DNA of 64,000 nucleotides from a virus. A program made the position numbers and the translations under genes. The DNA lies in IMG/VR virus record IMGVR_UViG_3300032562_000003, positions 186,001 to 250,000 of that record, one strand, 5' to 3'. Below the pieces are notes generated by a model. The model did not search any database and was not told the DNA's origin. It saw nothing but the letters and a program-made list of their open reading frames with translations. Positions 24,971-32,850 of the stretch are shown one piece after another. The first letter of the stretch is position 1; every line of letters starts with the position of its first letter.

Positions 24971-25267
24971 ATGTCCCCTGAATTTATTCAAAAATGGGAG
25001 CGGTTAATTGAAGGTGTTGACAAGCAGACCTTTCCGTTACAGTTTGTCAAGAAGCTAATATTACGTTTACGCGGTAAAAAGCAACAGACAATTAATATTG
25101 CTAAGCTATTGGGTCAAGGAGTTGCTCCTGAGGAAATCGAAGAAGTGATAAGCAGAAAACTTATCGAACTTGGCGATGATGTGCTTAGTATTGAGTTTAT
25201 GTTAGATATACAAAGCATAGCAGAAACTGTTCAGCCTGAAACAGATAAACTATTGAATGGATTATGA
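24971..25267 (+). CDS. conserved small helical protein
   Basis: A 98-residue, helix-rich, basic N-terminal/acidic C-terminal protein without a recognisable motif. It is 14 bp after the preceding gene and overlaps the DHFR gene by 4 bp (ATGA), so it belongs to the same operon as DHFR and thymidylate synthase. Confidence 0.55.
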   Translation: MSPEFIQKWERLIEGVDKQTFPLQFVKKLILRLRGKKQQTINIAKLLGQGVAPEEIEEVISRKLIELGDDVLSIEFMLDIQSIAETVQPETDKLLNGL

Positions 25268-25728
25268 AACTCAGTATTGCAGCGGACCCCAACGGTGGAA
25301 TAGGATATAAAAACAGATTGCCCTGGATTAAACTTCAGGGCGATTTGCCAAGATTTAAGTATTTAACCGATAACCAAACCGTAATTATGGGAAGAAACAC
25401 CTGGGATAGTCTTCCTATAAAACCGTTGTACAATAGGCACAATATAGTAGTTTCAAGTCAAACGTTTACCATGCCTGAAAAATCGGAATGCATTACATAC
25501 GCTGCCCTAATAAAAAACATGTCATCATTTGATGACGCATGGCTCATCGGAGGTGCTCAGCTTGTAAATGCATGTTGGGATTACGTAACCGAAGTTTATT
25601 TGTCTAAGACCTTTGCCCAATACGATTGTGATAAATTCATTGATTTGTTATACTTAACAGATCATTATTATATATTAGACAGCGATGTATTTCCTGACCA
25701 TGAGTATCAAATTTGGAAGCGTAAATGA
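25264..25728 (+). CDS. frd: dihydrofolate reductase
   Basis: A 154-residue DHFR, normal length for the family. LSIAADPNGGIGYKNRLPW is the N-terminal substrate/NADPH segment, TVIMGRNTWDSLP the MGRxTWxS motif, and AWLIGGAQLVNAC the IGG dinucleotide motif. It reduces dihydrofolate to tetrahydrofolate with NADPH, regenerating the cofactor consumed by the thymidylate synthase encoded next. It overlaps both neighbours by 4 bp, the frd-td arrangement of T4-type phages. Confidence 0.93.
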   Translation: MKLSIAADPNGGIGYKNRLPWIKLQGDLPRFKYLTDNQTVIMGRNTWDSLPIKPLYNRHNIVVSSQTFTMPEKSECITYAALIKNMSSFDDAWLIGGAQLVNACWDYVTEVYLSKTFAQYDCDKFIDLLYLTDHYYILDSDVFPDHEYQIWKRK

Positions 25729-26618
25729 AAGAATACTTAAACCTATTACAGGACATTTTAGATAATGGTGAATTACGAAATGACCGCACTGGTGTAGGCA
25801 CGATCAGTGTTTTCGGGCGCCAACTTCGCTTTGACTTGTCAAAAGGATTTCCGGCAGTAACGACAAAGAAACTTGCGTGGAACGCATGTAAGTCTGAATT
25901 ACTTTGGTTTTTAGAAGGAAGTAATGATGAACGAAGGTTATGTGAGATTCTACACGATACCAGAGAGTCAGGGTATAACACGATCTGGACAGGAAATGCT
26001 CAAGCAACTTACTGGGCAGATAAAAAGAGACACGTCGGAGACCTTGGACGAGTATACGGAGTCCAGTGGCGGCACTGGAGAACACCGCCGGATTACATCT
26101 ACGAACACGGAGACTTGCATGTCTCAAGTGGTCCAATTGCAGAAGTTGACCAAATAAAGAATCTAATCGAAGGCATCAAGAAAGACCCCAATGGTCGTCG
26201 CCACATCCTATCGGCGTGGAACGTAGGTGAATTAGATCAAATGGCACTTCCTCCGTGTCACGTTATGAGCCAGTACTATGTCAGTACGGGCAGAAAGCTA
26301 AGCTGTCATATGTACCAAAGGAGTGTGGATGTCTTTTTAGGCCTTCCCTTTAACATCGCAAGTTACGCTCTACTAACTAGCATGATTGCGCATGTATGTG
26401 ATCTGGAAGTAGGAGAGTTGATAATCTCTACTGGTGATACTCATATCTATCAAAATCATGTGGAACAAGTTAAGGAGCAGTTGTTAAGAGAACCGTATGC
26501 TTCTCCCATTCTTTATCTGAATCCAGATGTAAAAGATATTGACAAATTTACAATGGATGATATAGTGTTAGATGACTACATCAGCCACAGTACCATAAAG
26601 GCCGTTATGGCTGTATGA
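25725..26618 (+). CDS. td: thymidylate synthase (ThyA type)
   Basis: A 297-residue ThyA. The catalytic Cys is in LPPCHVMSQYYV, the phosphate-binding Arg segment is RDTSE-free but CHMYQRSVDVFLGLPFNIASY and STGDTHIYQNHVEQV are the classic ThyA signature blocks. RTGVGTISVFGRQLRF is the conserved N-terminus. It converts dUMP to dTMP with methylene-tetrahydrofolate. There is no intron, unlike T4 td. It raises dTTP supply for replication and ends 4 bp inside the next small gene. Confidence 0.95.
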   Translation: MKEYLNLLQDILDNGELRNDRTGVGTISVFGRQLRFDLSKGFPAVTTKKLAWNACKSELLWFLEGSNDERRLCEILHDTRESGYNTIWTGNAQATYWADKKRHVGDLGRVYGVQWRHWRTPPDYIYEHGDLHVSSGPIAEVDQIKNLIEGIKKDPNGRRHILSAWNVGELDQMALPPCHVMSQYYVSTGRKLSCHMYQRSVDVFLGLPFNIASYALLTSMIAHVCDLEVGELIISTGDTHIYQNHVEQVKEQLLREPYASPILYLNPDVKDIDKFTMDDIVLDDYISHSTIKAVMAV

Positions 26619-26845
26619 AAACGAATTATAAGTATCTCATATATGAGTATTATTCTACTGCCTATGAACTTCCGGCGTCGTTGCAGTGGTGTTTGCCGCA
26701 AGATAAATCAGATTTCTTAGACCGTAATAGAATTGCGATAAATCATGAGCAATTACGGGACGCGCAGCGAGACCTAACAATACATAGAATATATGGAATT
26801 TTTACCCCTGAACTTTTAACTTTTTGGAAGCTTAAATTCGAATGA
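26615..26845 (+). CDS. small W-ending family protein
   Basis: A 76-residue protein, coupled to td by a 4-bp overlap. Its C-terminus (GIFTPELLTFWKLKFE) resembles the tails of the small-protein array at 50719-51905. Tyr- and acid-rich N-terminal part, no known motif. Confidence 0.5.
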   Translation: MKTNYKYLIYEYYSTAYELPASLQWCLPQDKSDFLDRNRIAINHEQLRDAQRDLTIHRIYGIFTPELLTFWKLKFE

Positions 26846-27168
26846 TTAACTTGACATTTAGCATCACTAATCCATTTTGGAATTCAGACTACTTTGCTTC
26901 TGTCTACGAGAAGCACGGCAAAATCTCCGAACATAAATGTTGGGAGATTCAAGGTATGAGAGACGATAGTATCCTAGCGGTTGATTTTAGAATCACATCT
27001 AGAGAAGATCATGCTGGTATTACTTTAGAATTGGGACTTGTGGGCCACCGTATTGCCTTCCAAATCTACGATAATCGGCATTGGAATTACGATGAACAAC
27101 GTTGGTACAATTACGGGGAAGAATTAGATGCCTGCGGAGTCGAAGATAATGAAGACGAGAAAACTTAA
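26842..27168 (+). CDS. conserved hypothetical phage protein
   Basis: A 108-residue protein with many aromatic residues (PFWNSDYF, HWNYDEQRWYNYGEE) and an acidic tail. I recall related small proteins near thymidylate and ribonucleotide enzymes in T4-like and other large phages, but the function is unknown. It overlaps its neighbours by 4 and 20 bp. Confidence 0.5.
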   Translation: MINLTFSITNPFWNSDYFASVYEKHGKISEHKCWEIQGMRDDSILAVDFRITSREDHAGITLELGLVGHRIAFQIYDNRHWNYDEQRWYNYGEELDACGVEDNEDEKT

Positions 27169-27325
27169 AGACGGCAGTGAAGTGCCAGAATTGGACAAGC
27201 CAGTCACTTTGCACGTAAAGACAAAGTGTCCAGAGAAGTGGTTGCTAATAGACATGGAAACTGATGAAGTTTACGTCGGTAGCGCAATTGGCCCGCTTCA
27301 TTGGGATAAGGTTGAGGAAGAATAG
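27149..27325 (+). CDS. small hypothetical protein
   Basis: A 58-residue protein from ATG 27149 (alternative 27128). It contains KCPEKWLLIDMETDEVYVGSA, a beta-strand-like stretch. Its TAG abuts the TTG start of the epimerase gene, so the two are coupled. Confidence 0.45.
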   Translation: MKTRKLKDGSEVPELDKPVTLHVKTKCPEKWLLIDMETDEVYVGSAIGPLHWDKVEEE

Positions 27326-28300
27326 TTGAAAGTCTTAGTAACTGGCGGATATGGTTTTATAGGCCATAACGTTGTTCAACAGTTAGAACATCTGGGTCAT
27401 TCAGTTGTCATAGTTGATAACTGTACAAATTATGATAGCATTCCATGGAAAGAACTGTTCTCACTTCAGAAAGAACGCAGTCAGTTTATAAAAACTAATG
27501 CAAACTATCGTTTAGATATAGAATCTAAAGTACTTAATAAGGTTTTTCAAACACATTGTCCCACCATAGTAATTCACTTAGCCAGCTTTCCTAGACAAAA
27601 GACGGTAAGCGCTGATCCTATTATGGGTGCAAGAACGATGATAGAAGGATTAGTGAATCTGTGCGAACTTAGTCGAGAGCATAAAGTAACCCGATTCGTA
27701 AACGTCAGCAGCAGTATGGTATATGGAGATTTTGTTGAAAATGTACCAGAAACAGCGCTATGTAACCCGCAAGGTCAATACGGTATTCTAAAACACGCAG
27801 GGGAAAAAATAGTACAAGATTGCACTGCACACGGGTACTTTGATCACACGATTGTTCGCCCTAGTGCAGTATATGGCCCTCGTGACGTTGAAGATAGAGT
27901 GGTTGCTAAGTTCATGTTAGCTGCCATCAGGGGTGAGACTTTAAATGTTAACGGCTCAAAAGAACATTTGGATTTTACTTATGTAGAAGATGCTGCCGCC
28001 GGCATAGTGGGAGCAGCATTAAGTGAAAACACTGCTAATAAAACTTACAATATAACACGAAGCCAAAGCCGTAGTCTACTGGAAGCTGCTGAGTTAGCTA
28101 TAAAAATTGCAGGTAAAGGCAATATTGTCATCAATCCCAAAAATCAAAATTATCCTAGTAGAGGGTCTCTCAACACCTTTGCGGCGCAAAGAGATTTTGG
28201 TTTTAATCCAAAAATAGATATCGAAGAAGGATTCCAACGATACTATGAGTATCTTACAAGTTCCCTTTACTGGTCTAGCAAGACAGTACAACAATCTTAA
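27326..28300 (+). CDS. NAD-dependent nucleotide-sugar epimerase/dehydratase (extended SDR)
   Basis: A 324-residue extended short-chain dehydrogenase starting at TTG 27326, directly after the previous stop. MKVLVTGGYGFIGHNVV carries the GxxGxxG NAD loop; NVSSSMVYGD supplies the Ser, and YGILKHAGE the YxxxK catalytic pair. FTYVEDAAAGIV is a typical C-terminal block. Such enzymes epimerise or dehydrate UDP-, GDP- or dTDP-sugars. It overlaps the next gene, an aminotransferase, by 56 bp, so the two probably make an amino-sugar. The pair is separate from the glycan cassette at 0-13 kb. Confidence 0.85.
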   Translation: MKVLVTGGYGFIGHNVVQQLEHLGHSVVIVDNCTNYDSIPWKELFSLQKERSQFIKTNANYRLDIESKVLNKVFQTHCPTIVIHLASFPRQKTVSADPIMGARTMIEGLVNLCELSREHKVTRFVNVSSSMVYGDFVENVPETALCNPQGQYGILKHAGEKIVQDCTAHGYFDHTIVRPSAVYGPRDVEDRVVAKFMLAAIRGETLNVNGSKEHLDFTYVEDAAAGIVGAALSENTANKTYNITRSQSRSLLEAAELAIKIAGKGNIVINPKNQNYPSRGSLNTFAAQRDFGFNPKIDIEEGFQRYYEYLTSSLYWSSKTVQQS

Positions 28301-29321
28301 GGATGAGTTAGCATCAGCAACTCACGATGCCCTTAAGGAAGGAATCCTTGTTTCCGGGCCGCAAACTGAAATGTTTGAAGCTTGGTTGCGGGACCGATGC
28401 TGTGCCGAATTCGCGTTGGTAACTCATTCCGGAACACAAGCACTAGAGATTATTGCCCGAGCCGAATTGAATGTAGAAAAAGAATATCACTATCCAGTAT
28501 CAGATACTATTCGCATTCCTAATCTGACATATCCTGCAACTCTCAACGCTTTTTTGACTGCAGGATGGAATGTGGAATTAGTCGATGTTGATAAAAACGG
28601 ATTGATAACAGAATTCCCGCACAACATACATACTTGTTACGTAGGATTATACGGCGCCGCCGGCAGTAGAAGCTTAGCTAAATTTGAGCAAGTTGCAGAT
28701 ACTCATATAATAGTAGATGGCGCCCAGCATTGGTTAGCAGATCCTAGTAACATAGGTATCGCTATGGCAATTAGTTTTGATCCTACTAAAAATCTAAATG
28801 CCTCTGGTAATGGTGGTGCCATCGTCACTAATGACATAGAAATTTATAAGTTTGCTAAAGATTATGTGTCTAATGGCGGAAAGAGACATGAATGCGCAGG
28901 TACTAATAGTAAGATGAGCGAAATAGATTGCTCGCACCTATTAGTCAGATCCAAATATATAGACGGATGGCAAATCCGTCGAAAGAAAATTAGACAATAT
29001 TACTTGAATGCATTTAAGGATTTGCCCCTGCGCTGTCTAAGTAGAGACTTCATGTTTCATATGGATCAAAAATTTGTTATTGAAACCGACCGTCGGAATG
29101 AATTAGCAGCTTACCTTAATACAAATGGTATAGAAACGAAAGTTCATTATCCTTATGCTCTAAGTGAACTTCCTATTGCAAAGAACTTAGTCAAGCCAGA
29201 TTTCATTAGTACCGGCGTGATGCTTACTAGAGGTGTATTAAGTTTACCTATATATCCCGAGCTTACGGACAATGAAATTGAATATATTGCTAATACGGTA
29301 ATTACTTTTTACAGTATGTAA
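28245..29321 (+). CDS. DegT/DnrJ/EryC1-type sugar aminotransferase
   Basis: A 358-residue PLP enzyme. PFTGLARQYNNLKDEL is the DegT N-terminus, VTHSGTQALEIIAR the cofactor-binding block, and AISFDPTKNLNASGNGGAIVT holds the Schiff-base Lys. KVHYPYALSELP and SLPIYPELTDNEIEYI are typical C-terminal motifs. The family transfers an amino group from glutamate to a keto-nucleotide-sugar. Directly coupled to the epimerase gene. The long 56-bp overlap is unusual for this phage and the start could lie a little later. Confidence 0.85.
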   Translation: MSILQVPFTGLARQYNNLKDELASATHDALKEGILVSGPQTEMFEAWLRDRCCAEFALVTHSGTQALEIIARAELNVEKEYHYPVSDTIRIPNLTYPATLNAFLTAGWNVELVDVDKNGLITEFPHNIHTCYVGLYGAAGSRSLAKFEQVADTHIIVDGAQHWLADPSNIGIAMAISFDPTKNLNASGNGGAIVTNDIEIYKFAKDYVSNGGKRHECAGTNSKMSEIDCSHLLVRSKYIDGWQIRRKKIRQYYLNAFKDLPLRCLSRDFMFHMDQKFVIETDRRNELAAYLNTNGIETKVHYPYALSELPIAKNLVKPDFISTGVMLTRGVLSLPIYPELTDNEIEYIANTVITFYSM

Positions 29322-29337
29322 TTTATTCAACAAAGTA

Positions 29338-29343
29338 TAAATA
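29338..29343 (+). promoter_or_regulatory. late promoter core TATAAATA
   Basis: A perfect TATAAATA (29336-29343), identical to the T4 late consensus, 8 bp before ATG 29352 of the spanin-like gene. The predicted mRNA leader is 3 nt or less. Confidence 0.65.
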
Positions 29344-29351
29344 AAGTTGTT

Positions 29352-29819
29352 ATGCTTTGGTTGCTTTCTTTTTTTCCGGGTCTTTTGATTCACCTGCTCT
29401 TGTTAGCAGGAGGCCTTGCCCTTTTGGTTTCCTATTTTCTCGGACCTATACCTTTTGTAAAGCAATATACTATTCCAATTCGTGTTTTAGGATACGTTCT
29501 AGTGTGTTTTGGTTTGTACTACGAAGGTGGACTGTCATACAAAAAAGACTTAGATTTACGTACAGCAAAAGTAGAAACTAAGATTGCAGTGGCTGCTGAA
29601 AAAAGCGCCAGCACAAACACTCAAATTCAAAATAAAGTGGACGCCGCCGAAAAGATCATTCACGAAAAGGGTGATGATATCATTAAATATATCGACAGAG
29701 AAGTTGTGAAGTATGATAATGCATGTGTAATTCCGCAAGAGGTAATTAAAGCACACAATATAGCAGCAACTATCAATGCTGAGGCGACCGAAGCACCATC
29801 TTCTGGAGCACCGCAATGA
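29352..29819 (+). CDS. inner-membrane spanin-like protein
   Basis: A 155-residue membrane protein. Two hydrophobic segments (about residues 2-30 and 40-58) are followed by a coiled-coil region (SASTNTQIQNKVDAAEKIIHEK) and a single Cys near the C-terminus (DNACVIPQEV). A late promoter stands immediately upstream, and an overlapping small lipoprotein gene follows. Inner-membrane spanins (Rz type) usually have one N-terminal anchor, so the two predicted segments are atypical. Function in outer-membrane disruption at lysis is inferred from pairing and layout. Confidence 0.55.
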   Translation: MLWLLSFFPGLLIHLLLLAGGLALLVSYFLGPIPFVKQYTIPIRVLGYVLVCFGLYYEGGLSYKKDLDLRTAKVETKIAVAAEKSASTNTQIQNKVDAAEKIIHEKGDDIIKYIDREVVKYDNACVIPQEVIKAHNIAATINAEATEAPSSGAPQ

Positions 29820-30082
29820 AACCACTAATAATAACATTGCTCGCAGTAATGTTAACTGGATGTGCAACCGTAGTTGCTGCACCTAAATTTCCAGATAGGC
29901 CACCTGCGCTTTCTAAAGATTGCGAAGAACTATCATTGTTAGCGGAAAACGCTAAACTTAGTGATCTTTTAAAAGTGGTAACTGAAAATTATGTCAAGTA
30001 TCATATCTGTAAAAACCAAAACAAGGCTTGGAATAGCTGGTATGACGAACAAAAAAAGATATATCAATCTGCTATCAAGTAA
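29816..30082 (+). CDS. small lipoprotein, outer-membrane spanin-like
   Basis: An 88-residue lipoprotein starting 4 bp inside the preceding gene. The lipobox is LTGC (Cys 17), followed by a Pro-containing stretch (KFPDRPPALSKD) typical of Rz1-type o-spanins, then a helical C-terminal part with a CKNQNK segment. Signal peptidase II processing and outer-membrane anchoring are expected. It would pair with the upstream inner-membrane protein for lysis; trapping or exclusion lipoproteins are alternatives. Confidence 0.6.
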   Translation: MKPLIITLLAVMLTGCATVVAAPKFPDRPPALSKDCEELSLLAENAKLSDLLKVVTENYVKYHICKNQNKAWNSWYDEQKKIYQSAIK

Positions 30083-30094
30083 GTAGAATTGTAA

Positions 30095-30128
30095 CTTCCG
30101 TTAGATAAATACTTAATAACAACGGAAG
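30095..30128 (+). promoter_or_regulatory. late-switch hairpin over ribosome site of 30135 gene
   Basis: CTTCCGTT (30095-30102) pairs with AACGGAAG (30121-30128), which contains the GGAAGG ribosome site. A late promoter TAAATA (30106-30111) is in the loop; RNA started at about 30117 lacks the 5' arm and leaves the site open. Confidence 0.65.
30106..30111 (+). promoter_or_regulatory. late promoter core TAAATA (GATAAATA)
   Basis: Lies in the loop of the hairpin above, 24 bp before ATG 30135. Confidence 0.6.
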
Positions 30129-30134
30129 GTCTCT

Positions 30135-30692
30135 ATGAGTACGACACCTCAATACAGTCAAGAAATTATTAATATTGGCGCAGCACCTAATGACCAACAA
30201 GGTGATCCGTTACGTGTTGCATTCAGTAAGATCAACAATAATTTCTCAACTCTGTTTCAGACCTTTGTAAATTCAACTATATCATATACATCCGGTAATG
30301 TTCCAGGACAAGTAATATTTGAGACACCGGTCTCTACGTTTACTGAGGGACAATTCTACATCAAGTCATACAATGACGGAACACCAGACAGCCAGACAAT
30401 TCAGCTATATGCACAAGTTAACGATGGCGGTAATGCAGTAAAATTTACTGGATATGGATCGACCTTTTTTGGAAACAGCGTATCACTCTATGACATGATT
30501 GTTGATTCGGGTAGCGGAAATGTACAAATACTGTCCAATCCTCTACTGTCAGCGGACTTAACACACTTCATTTCTTCTCAAATTATGTGGGTTGGTCCAA
30601 ATGTTCCGGGTGCATATATCTCCACAGAAAACTCCTTAAATTCGTCTCTGGCTACTGAAACAGTAGTAGACATCACCACAGAGCAACCGTAA
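30135..30692 (+). CDS. virion structural protein
   Basis: A 185-residue protein. NIGAAPNDQQGDPLRVAFSK then INNNF is a motif that recurs in baseplate, tail-fibre and other virion proteins of marine T4-like phages (NIGxxxNDGTGDPLRxAFxKxNxNF). The rest is Ser/Thr/Gly-rich and beta-strand-like, as in phage fibre or decoration proteins. Expression is late, with a hairpin-controlled ribosome site. It overlaps the next gene by 1 bp. Confidence 0.7.
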   Translation: MSTTPQYSQEIINIGAAPNDQQGDPLRVAFSKINNNFSTLFQTFVNSTISYTSGNVPGQVIFETPVSTFTEGQFYIKSYNDGTPDSQTIQLYAQVNDGGNAVKFTGYGSTFFGNSVSLYDMIVDSGSGNVQILSNPLLSADLTHFISSQIMWVGPNVPGAYISTENSLNSSLATETVVDITTEQP

Positions 30693-31117
30693 TGAGAGCT
30701 TGGGAGTTTATAGTAGAAAGCGCACAGCCGTTACTTCCGGAACAACCAGGCTCTCCTACACCACCGGAAACTAAACTTTTACCAGACCAATTTGATGCTT
30801 TACCTGCAACGTATACTATACCAGGATTACCTAATCAGGATCCCTATCTACAGTATAGATTTGGTGTAGCTATTGCTGGAGCCAAAGGTGCTTCTGCCCG
30901 CAGGGATGACGGAGTAAGCAGCATGACTCGTGAAAGTCCTTTCGGCGAGGGTGAGATAGTAGTTAGTTATGGTCATGATGCTGGACCATACATTGATGAC
31001 GCACTAAAACAAATGGGACTGCGAGGCAAAAAGATGATTAGCAGCCCTACTAGTATTGAAACTAAGGATGTTGATAAAAGCAGTCCATTGAAGGCATTTA
31101 AAGGATACAAGAGATGA
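30692..31117 (+). CDS. putative internal head protein with targeting peptide, copy 1
   Basis: A 141-residue protein. The N-terminus MRAWEFIVES resembles the T4 capsid-targeting peptide MKTYQEFIAEA, with IVE as a possible [I/L]-x-E prohead-protease site. The middle PNQDPYLQYRFGVAIAGAKG and the C-terminus SSPLKAFKGYKR are shared with the next gene, so the two are tandem paralogues. Coupled by overlap to both neighbours. No enzyme motif is seen; packaging in the head is inferred. Confidence 0.55.
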   Translation: MRAWEFIVESAQPLLPEQPGSPTPPETKLLPDQFDALPATYTIPGLPNQDPYLQYRFGVAIAGAKGASARRDDGVSSMTRESPFGEGEIVVSYGHDAGPYIDDALKQMGLRGKKMISSPTSIETKDVDKSSPLKAFKGYKR

Positions 31118-31497
31118 GAGCGCACGAATTTATTACTGAATCTGACACACCTGCAAACCCTAAGGCATTTGCTGATGGTCAAATGGATGCTATCAAGGGC
31201 GCGATCAGCATGCCGGATATAAGCATCAATAAGTCAAACGGTAATCCTTATCTGGCTTGGCGTTTTGGTATTGCGATGGCCGGAGCTCCGGATTATCCAA
31301 CTCCGCCGGTTGGTCCGATGGCAGGCGACCCTCTACTTTCTACCTACACTGATGTTGAACTAGAAATAATCAATGTTGCTGCTAAAACAGTTGGTGCGGG
31401 CAGAGTAAAGAAACTGAGTGATAATCGTAGTACAGAGCTATCTAACACTCAAAAGAATAGCCCAATTAAAGCATTTAAGGGCTATAAGAAAAAATAA
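31114..31497 (+). CDS. putative internal head protein with targeting peptide, copy 2
   Basis: A 127-residue paralogue of the preceding protein: MRAHEFITESD at the N-terminus, GNPYLAWRFGIAMAGAP in the middle and NSPIKAFKGYKKK at the end. The basic C-terminus suits DNA contact inside the head. It starts 4 bp inside the previous gene. A duplication with divergence of the central part is evident. Confidence 0.55.
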   Translation: MRAHEFITESDTPANPKAFADGQMDAIKGAISMPDISINKSNGNPYLAWRFGIAMAGAPDYPTPPVGPMAGDPLLSTYTDVELEIINVAAKTVGAGRVKKLSDNRSTELSNTQKNSPIKAFKGYKKK

Positions 31498-31526
31498 CTG
31501 AGTTGTTTTCATGAATAAGTAATTTC

Positions 31527-32231
31527 ATGACAACATCAGCAGACATCAATCAAACTCTAGACCTAGTTAAGCTACGTTTTTATAACGATTGGCTATACCA
31601 TGCTCATATCTATGATGAAGGTGAAAGCCAATTTCACGCTCAACTTACTAAACAAGTTGTGGAAACGTACATCGATCCGCTTAACCTGCCTAAGGATGCA
31701 CACATCTTAGATTTGGGATGCGGCACCGGATATTTTCTAGATGAAATGAAGGAACGCAACTATACTAATCTGGTCGGAGTGACACTAAGTCCTGGAGATA
31801 TCCAAGTTTGTGAAAATAAGGGTCATACGATCAAGAAGTATGATTTATCATTTCTGCCTCAAACTGACGGTTACTATGATGAATCAGTAGACTTTATTTT
31901 CTTGCGCCATGCATTGGAACATTCACCCTATCCTATTTTCTCTCTTATGGAGTACAATAGAGTTTTGAAGCAAGGATCAAAGATTTATATCGAAGTTCCT
32001 GCACCTGACTGCGAGCGTCAGCATGAGTTTAATCTCAATCACTATAGCATTTTAGGTTCTAACCAATTGGGTGCCCTTCTGATTAGATGTGGATTCAACA
32101 TTGATCAGTTTAATAATCTAGAGTTTGACTTGAATGTACCAGATGCGGAAGATCCTACTAAAACTAAAACTGTTAAAGAAAAGTACTTCTGCATAGTAGC
32201 TACTAAAGCTAGACCTCTGGATATCAAGTAA
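31527..32231 (+). CDS. SAM-dependent methyltransferase
   Basis: A 234-residue class I methyltransferase. ILDLGCGTGYFLDEM is motif I; VGVTLSPGDIQVCENKG the acidic/adenine segment; VDFIFLRHALEHSPYP and ILVEVPAP-like IYIEVPAPD are motifs IV-VI. Proteins of this type are common in phage sugar or virion clusters and methylate small molecules, sugars or proteins. The position among virion genes suggests a late substrate, but the sequence does not show which. A hairpin (TGTAGGAAAT/ATTTTCTACA) follows the stop at about 32232-32253 without a T-run. Confidence 0.8.
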   Translation: MTTSADINQTLDLVKLRFYNDWLYHAHIYDEGESQFHAQLTKQVVETYIDPLNLPKDAHILDLGCGTGYFLDEMKERNYTNLVGVTLSPGDIQVCENKGHTIKKYDLSFLPQTDGYYDESVDFIFLRHALEHSPYPIFSLMEYNRVLKQGSKIYIEVPAPDCERQHEFNLNHYSILGSNQLGALLIRCGFNIDQFNNLEFDLNVPDAEDPTKTKTVKEKYFCIVATKARPLDIK

Positions 32232-32254
32232 TGTAGGAAATGAATTTTCTACAA

Positions 32255-32292
32255 GCCATGATAAATACATTAAAGGGTTAGATATCAATGGC
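32255..32292 (+). promoter_or_regulatory. late-switch hairpin over start codon of 32288 gene
   Basis: GCCATGAT (32255-32262) pairs with ATC-A-ATGGC (32284-32292, one bulged A), which covers the start codon. The late promoter TAAATA at 32262-32267 is inside; its +1 (about 32273) excludes the 5' arm. Confidence 0.5.
32262..32267 (+). promoter_or_regulatory. late promoter core TAAATA (GATAAATA)
   Basis: Lies 20 bp before ATG 32288, with AAAGGG between as a possible ribosome site. Confidence 0.6.
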
Positions 32293-32575
32293 ATCATATA
32301 TTCAAACACCGTCGGGTTCAACCGCAAGAGTTGGTCCCATATTAACAGACAAAGTGAGAATTGCTACTACTTCATCGGCAATTGCGGTGAACGTAGGTAA
32401 TTCTAGTGTCACCGCAAATGTTACTGCATGTGAAGTAATTCCTGCAAATACAGTAGAGCGCAGCTTCCTGGTAGGACAAGGCAATTATATTGCCTATATT
32501 AATGTTAATGGCACCGCTGCACCGTTCTCGATAACGGAATTGGGAGCCCCTCATGTAAACACAGGATCTGAATAA
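32288..32575 (+). CDS. virion structural protein
   Basis: A 95-residue beta-rich protein (SGSTARVGPILTDKVRIATT near the N-terminus; VERSFLVGQGNYIAYINV near the C-terminus). I recall near-identical segments in structural proteins of marine T4-like phages. The frame ends with TAA at 32573-32575, where a second beta-rich frame begins without a usual start codon (see next entry). Confidence 0.65.
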   Translation: MASYIQTPSGSTARVGPILTDKVRIATTSSAIAVNVGNSSVTANVTACEVIPANTVERSFLVGQGNYIAYINVNGTAAPFSITELGAPHVNTGSE

Positions 32576-32849
32576 TGGACGCACCGGCCAAATTACAACC
32601 GCAAACACTACTATAAACAAGGGCACGACAGCAGCTTTTACTGTTAATAATTCATATATTACTAGTGCAAAAGATATGGTCATTGTAAACATCGCTAGCG
32701 GTGCATCTGTAAATTATTCAGTCAGTGTCAATTCTGTAAATGCCGCAGGTAGTTTTGTAATAGTAATTGATAACTGTGATGGTACAGGCTCGGGCTCTAA
32801 TGCCGCAGATACATTGGTAATCAATTTTGCTGTTATAAAGGTAAGTTAA
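32574..32849 (+). CDS. beta-rich virion domain without a visible start codon
   Basis: An open frame of about 92 codons (NGRTGQITTANTTINKGTTA ... VINFAVIKVS) that strongly resembles a common C-terminal domain of phage fibre-like proteins. The frame is open from 32559, after a TAA at 32556-32558, and has no ATG, GTG or TTG before the conserved part; CTG 32568 is the only near-cognate choice. It is in the +1 frame relative to the preceding gene and meets it exactly at that gene's stop. It is either a domain of the previous protein joined by a frameshift, or a gene with an unusual start, or a sequencing indel. Confidence 0.55.
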   Translation, partial: NGRTGQITTANTTINKGTTAAFTVNNSYITSAKDMVIVNIASGASVNYSVSVNSVNAAGSFVIVIDNCDGTGSGSNAADTLVINFAVIKVS

Positions 32850-32850
32850 C

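Noticed and set aside
32232-32253. Hairpin TGTAGGAAAT/ATTTTCTACA as a terminator
   Set aside because: Good stem but no T-run follows; left as an unassigned structure.
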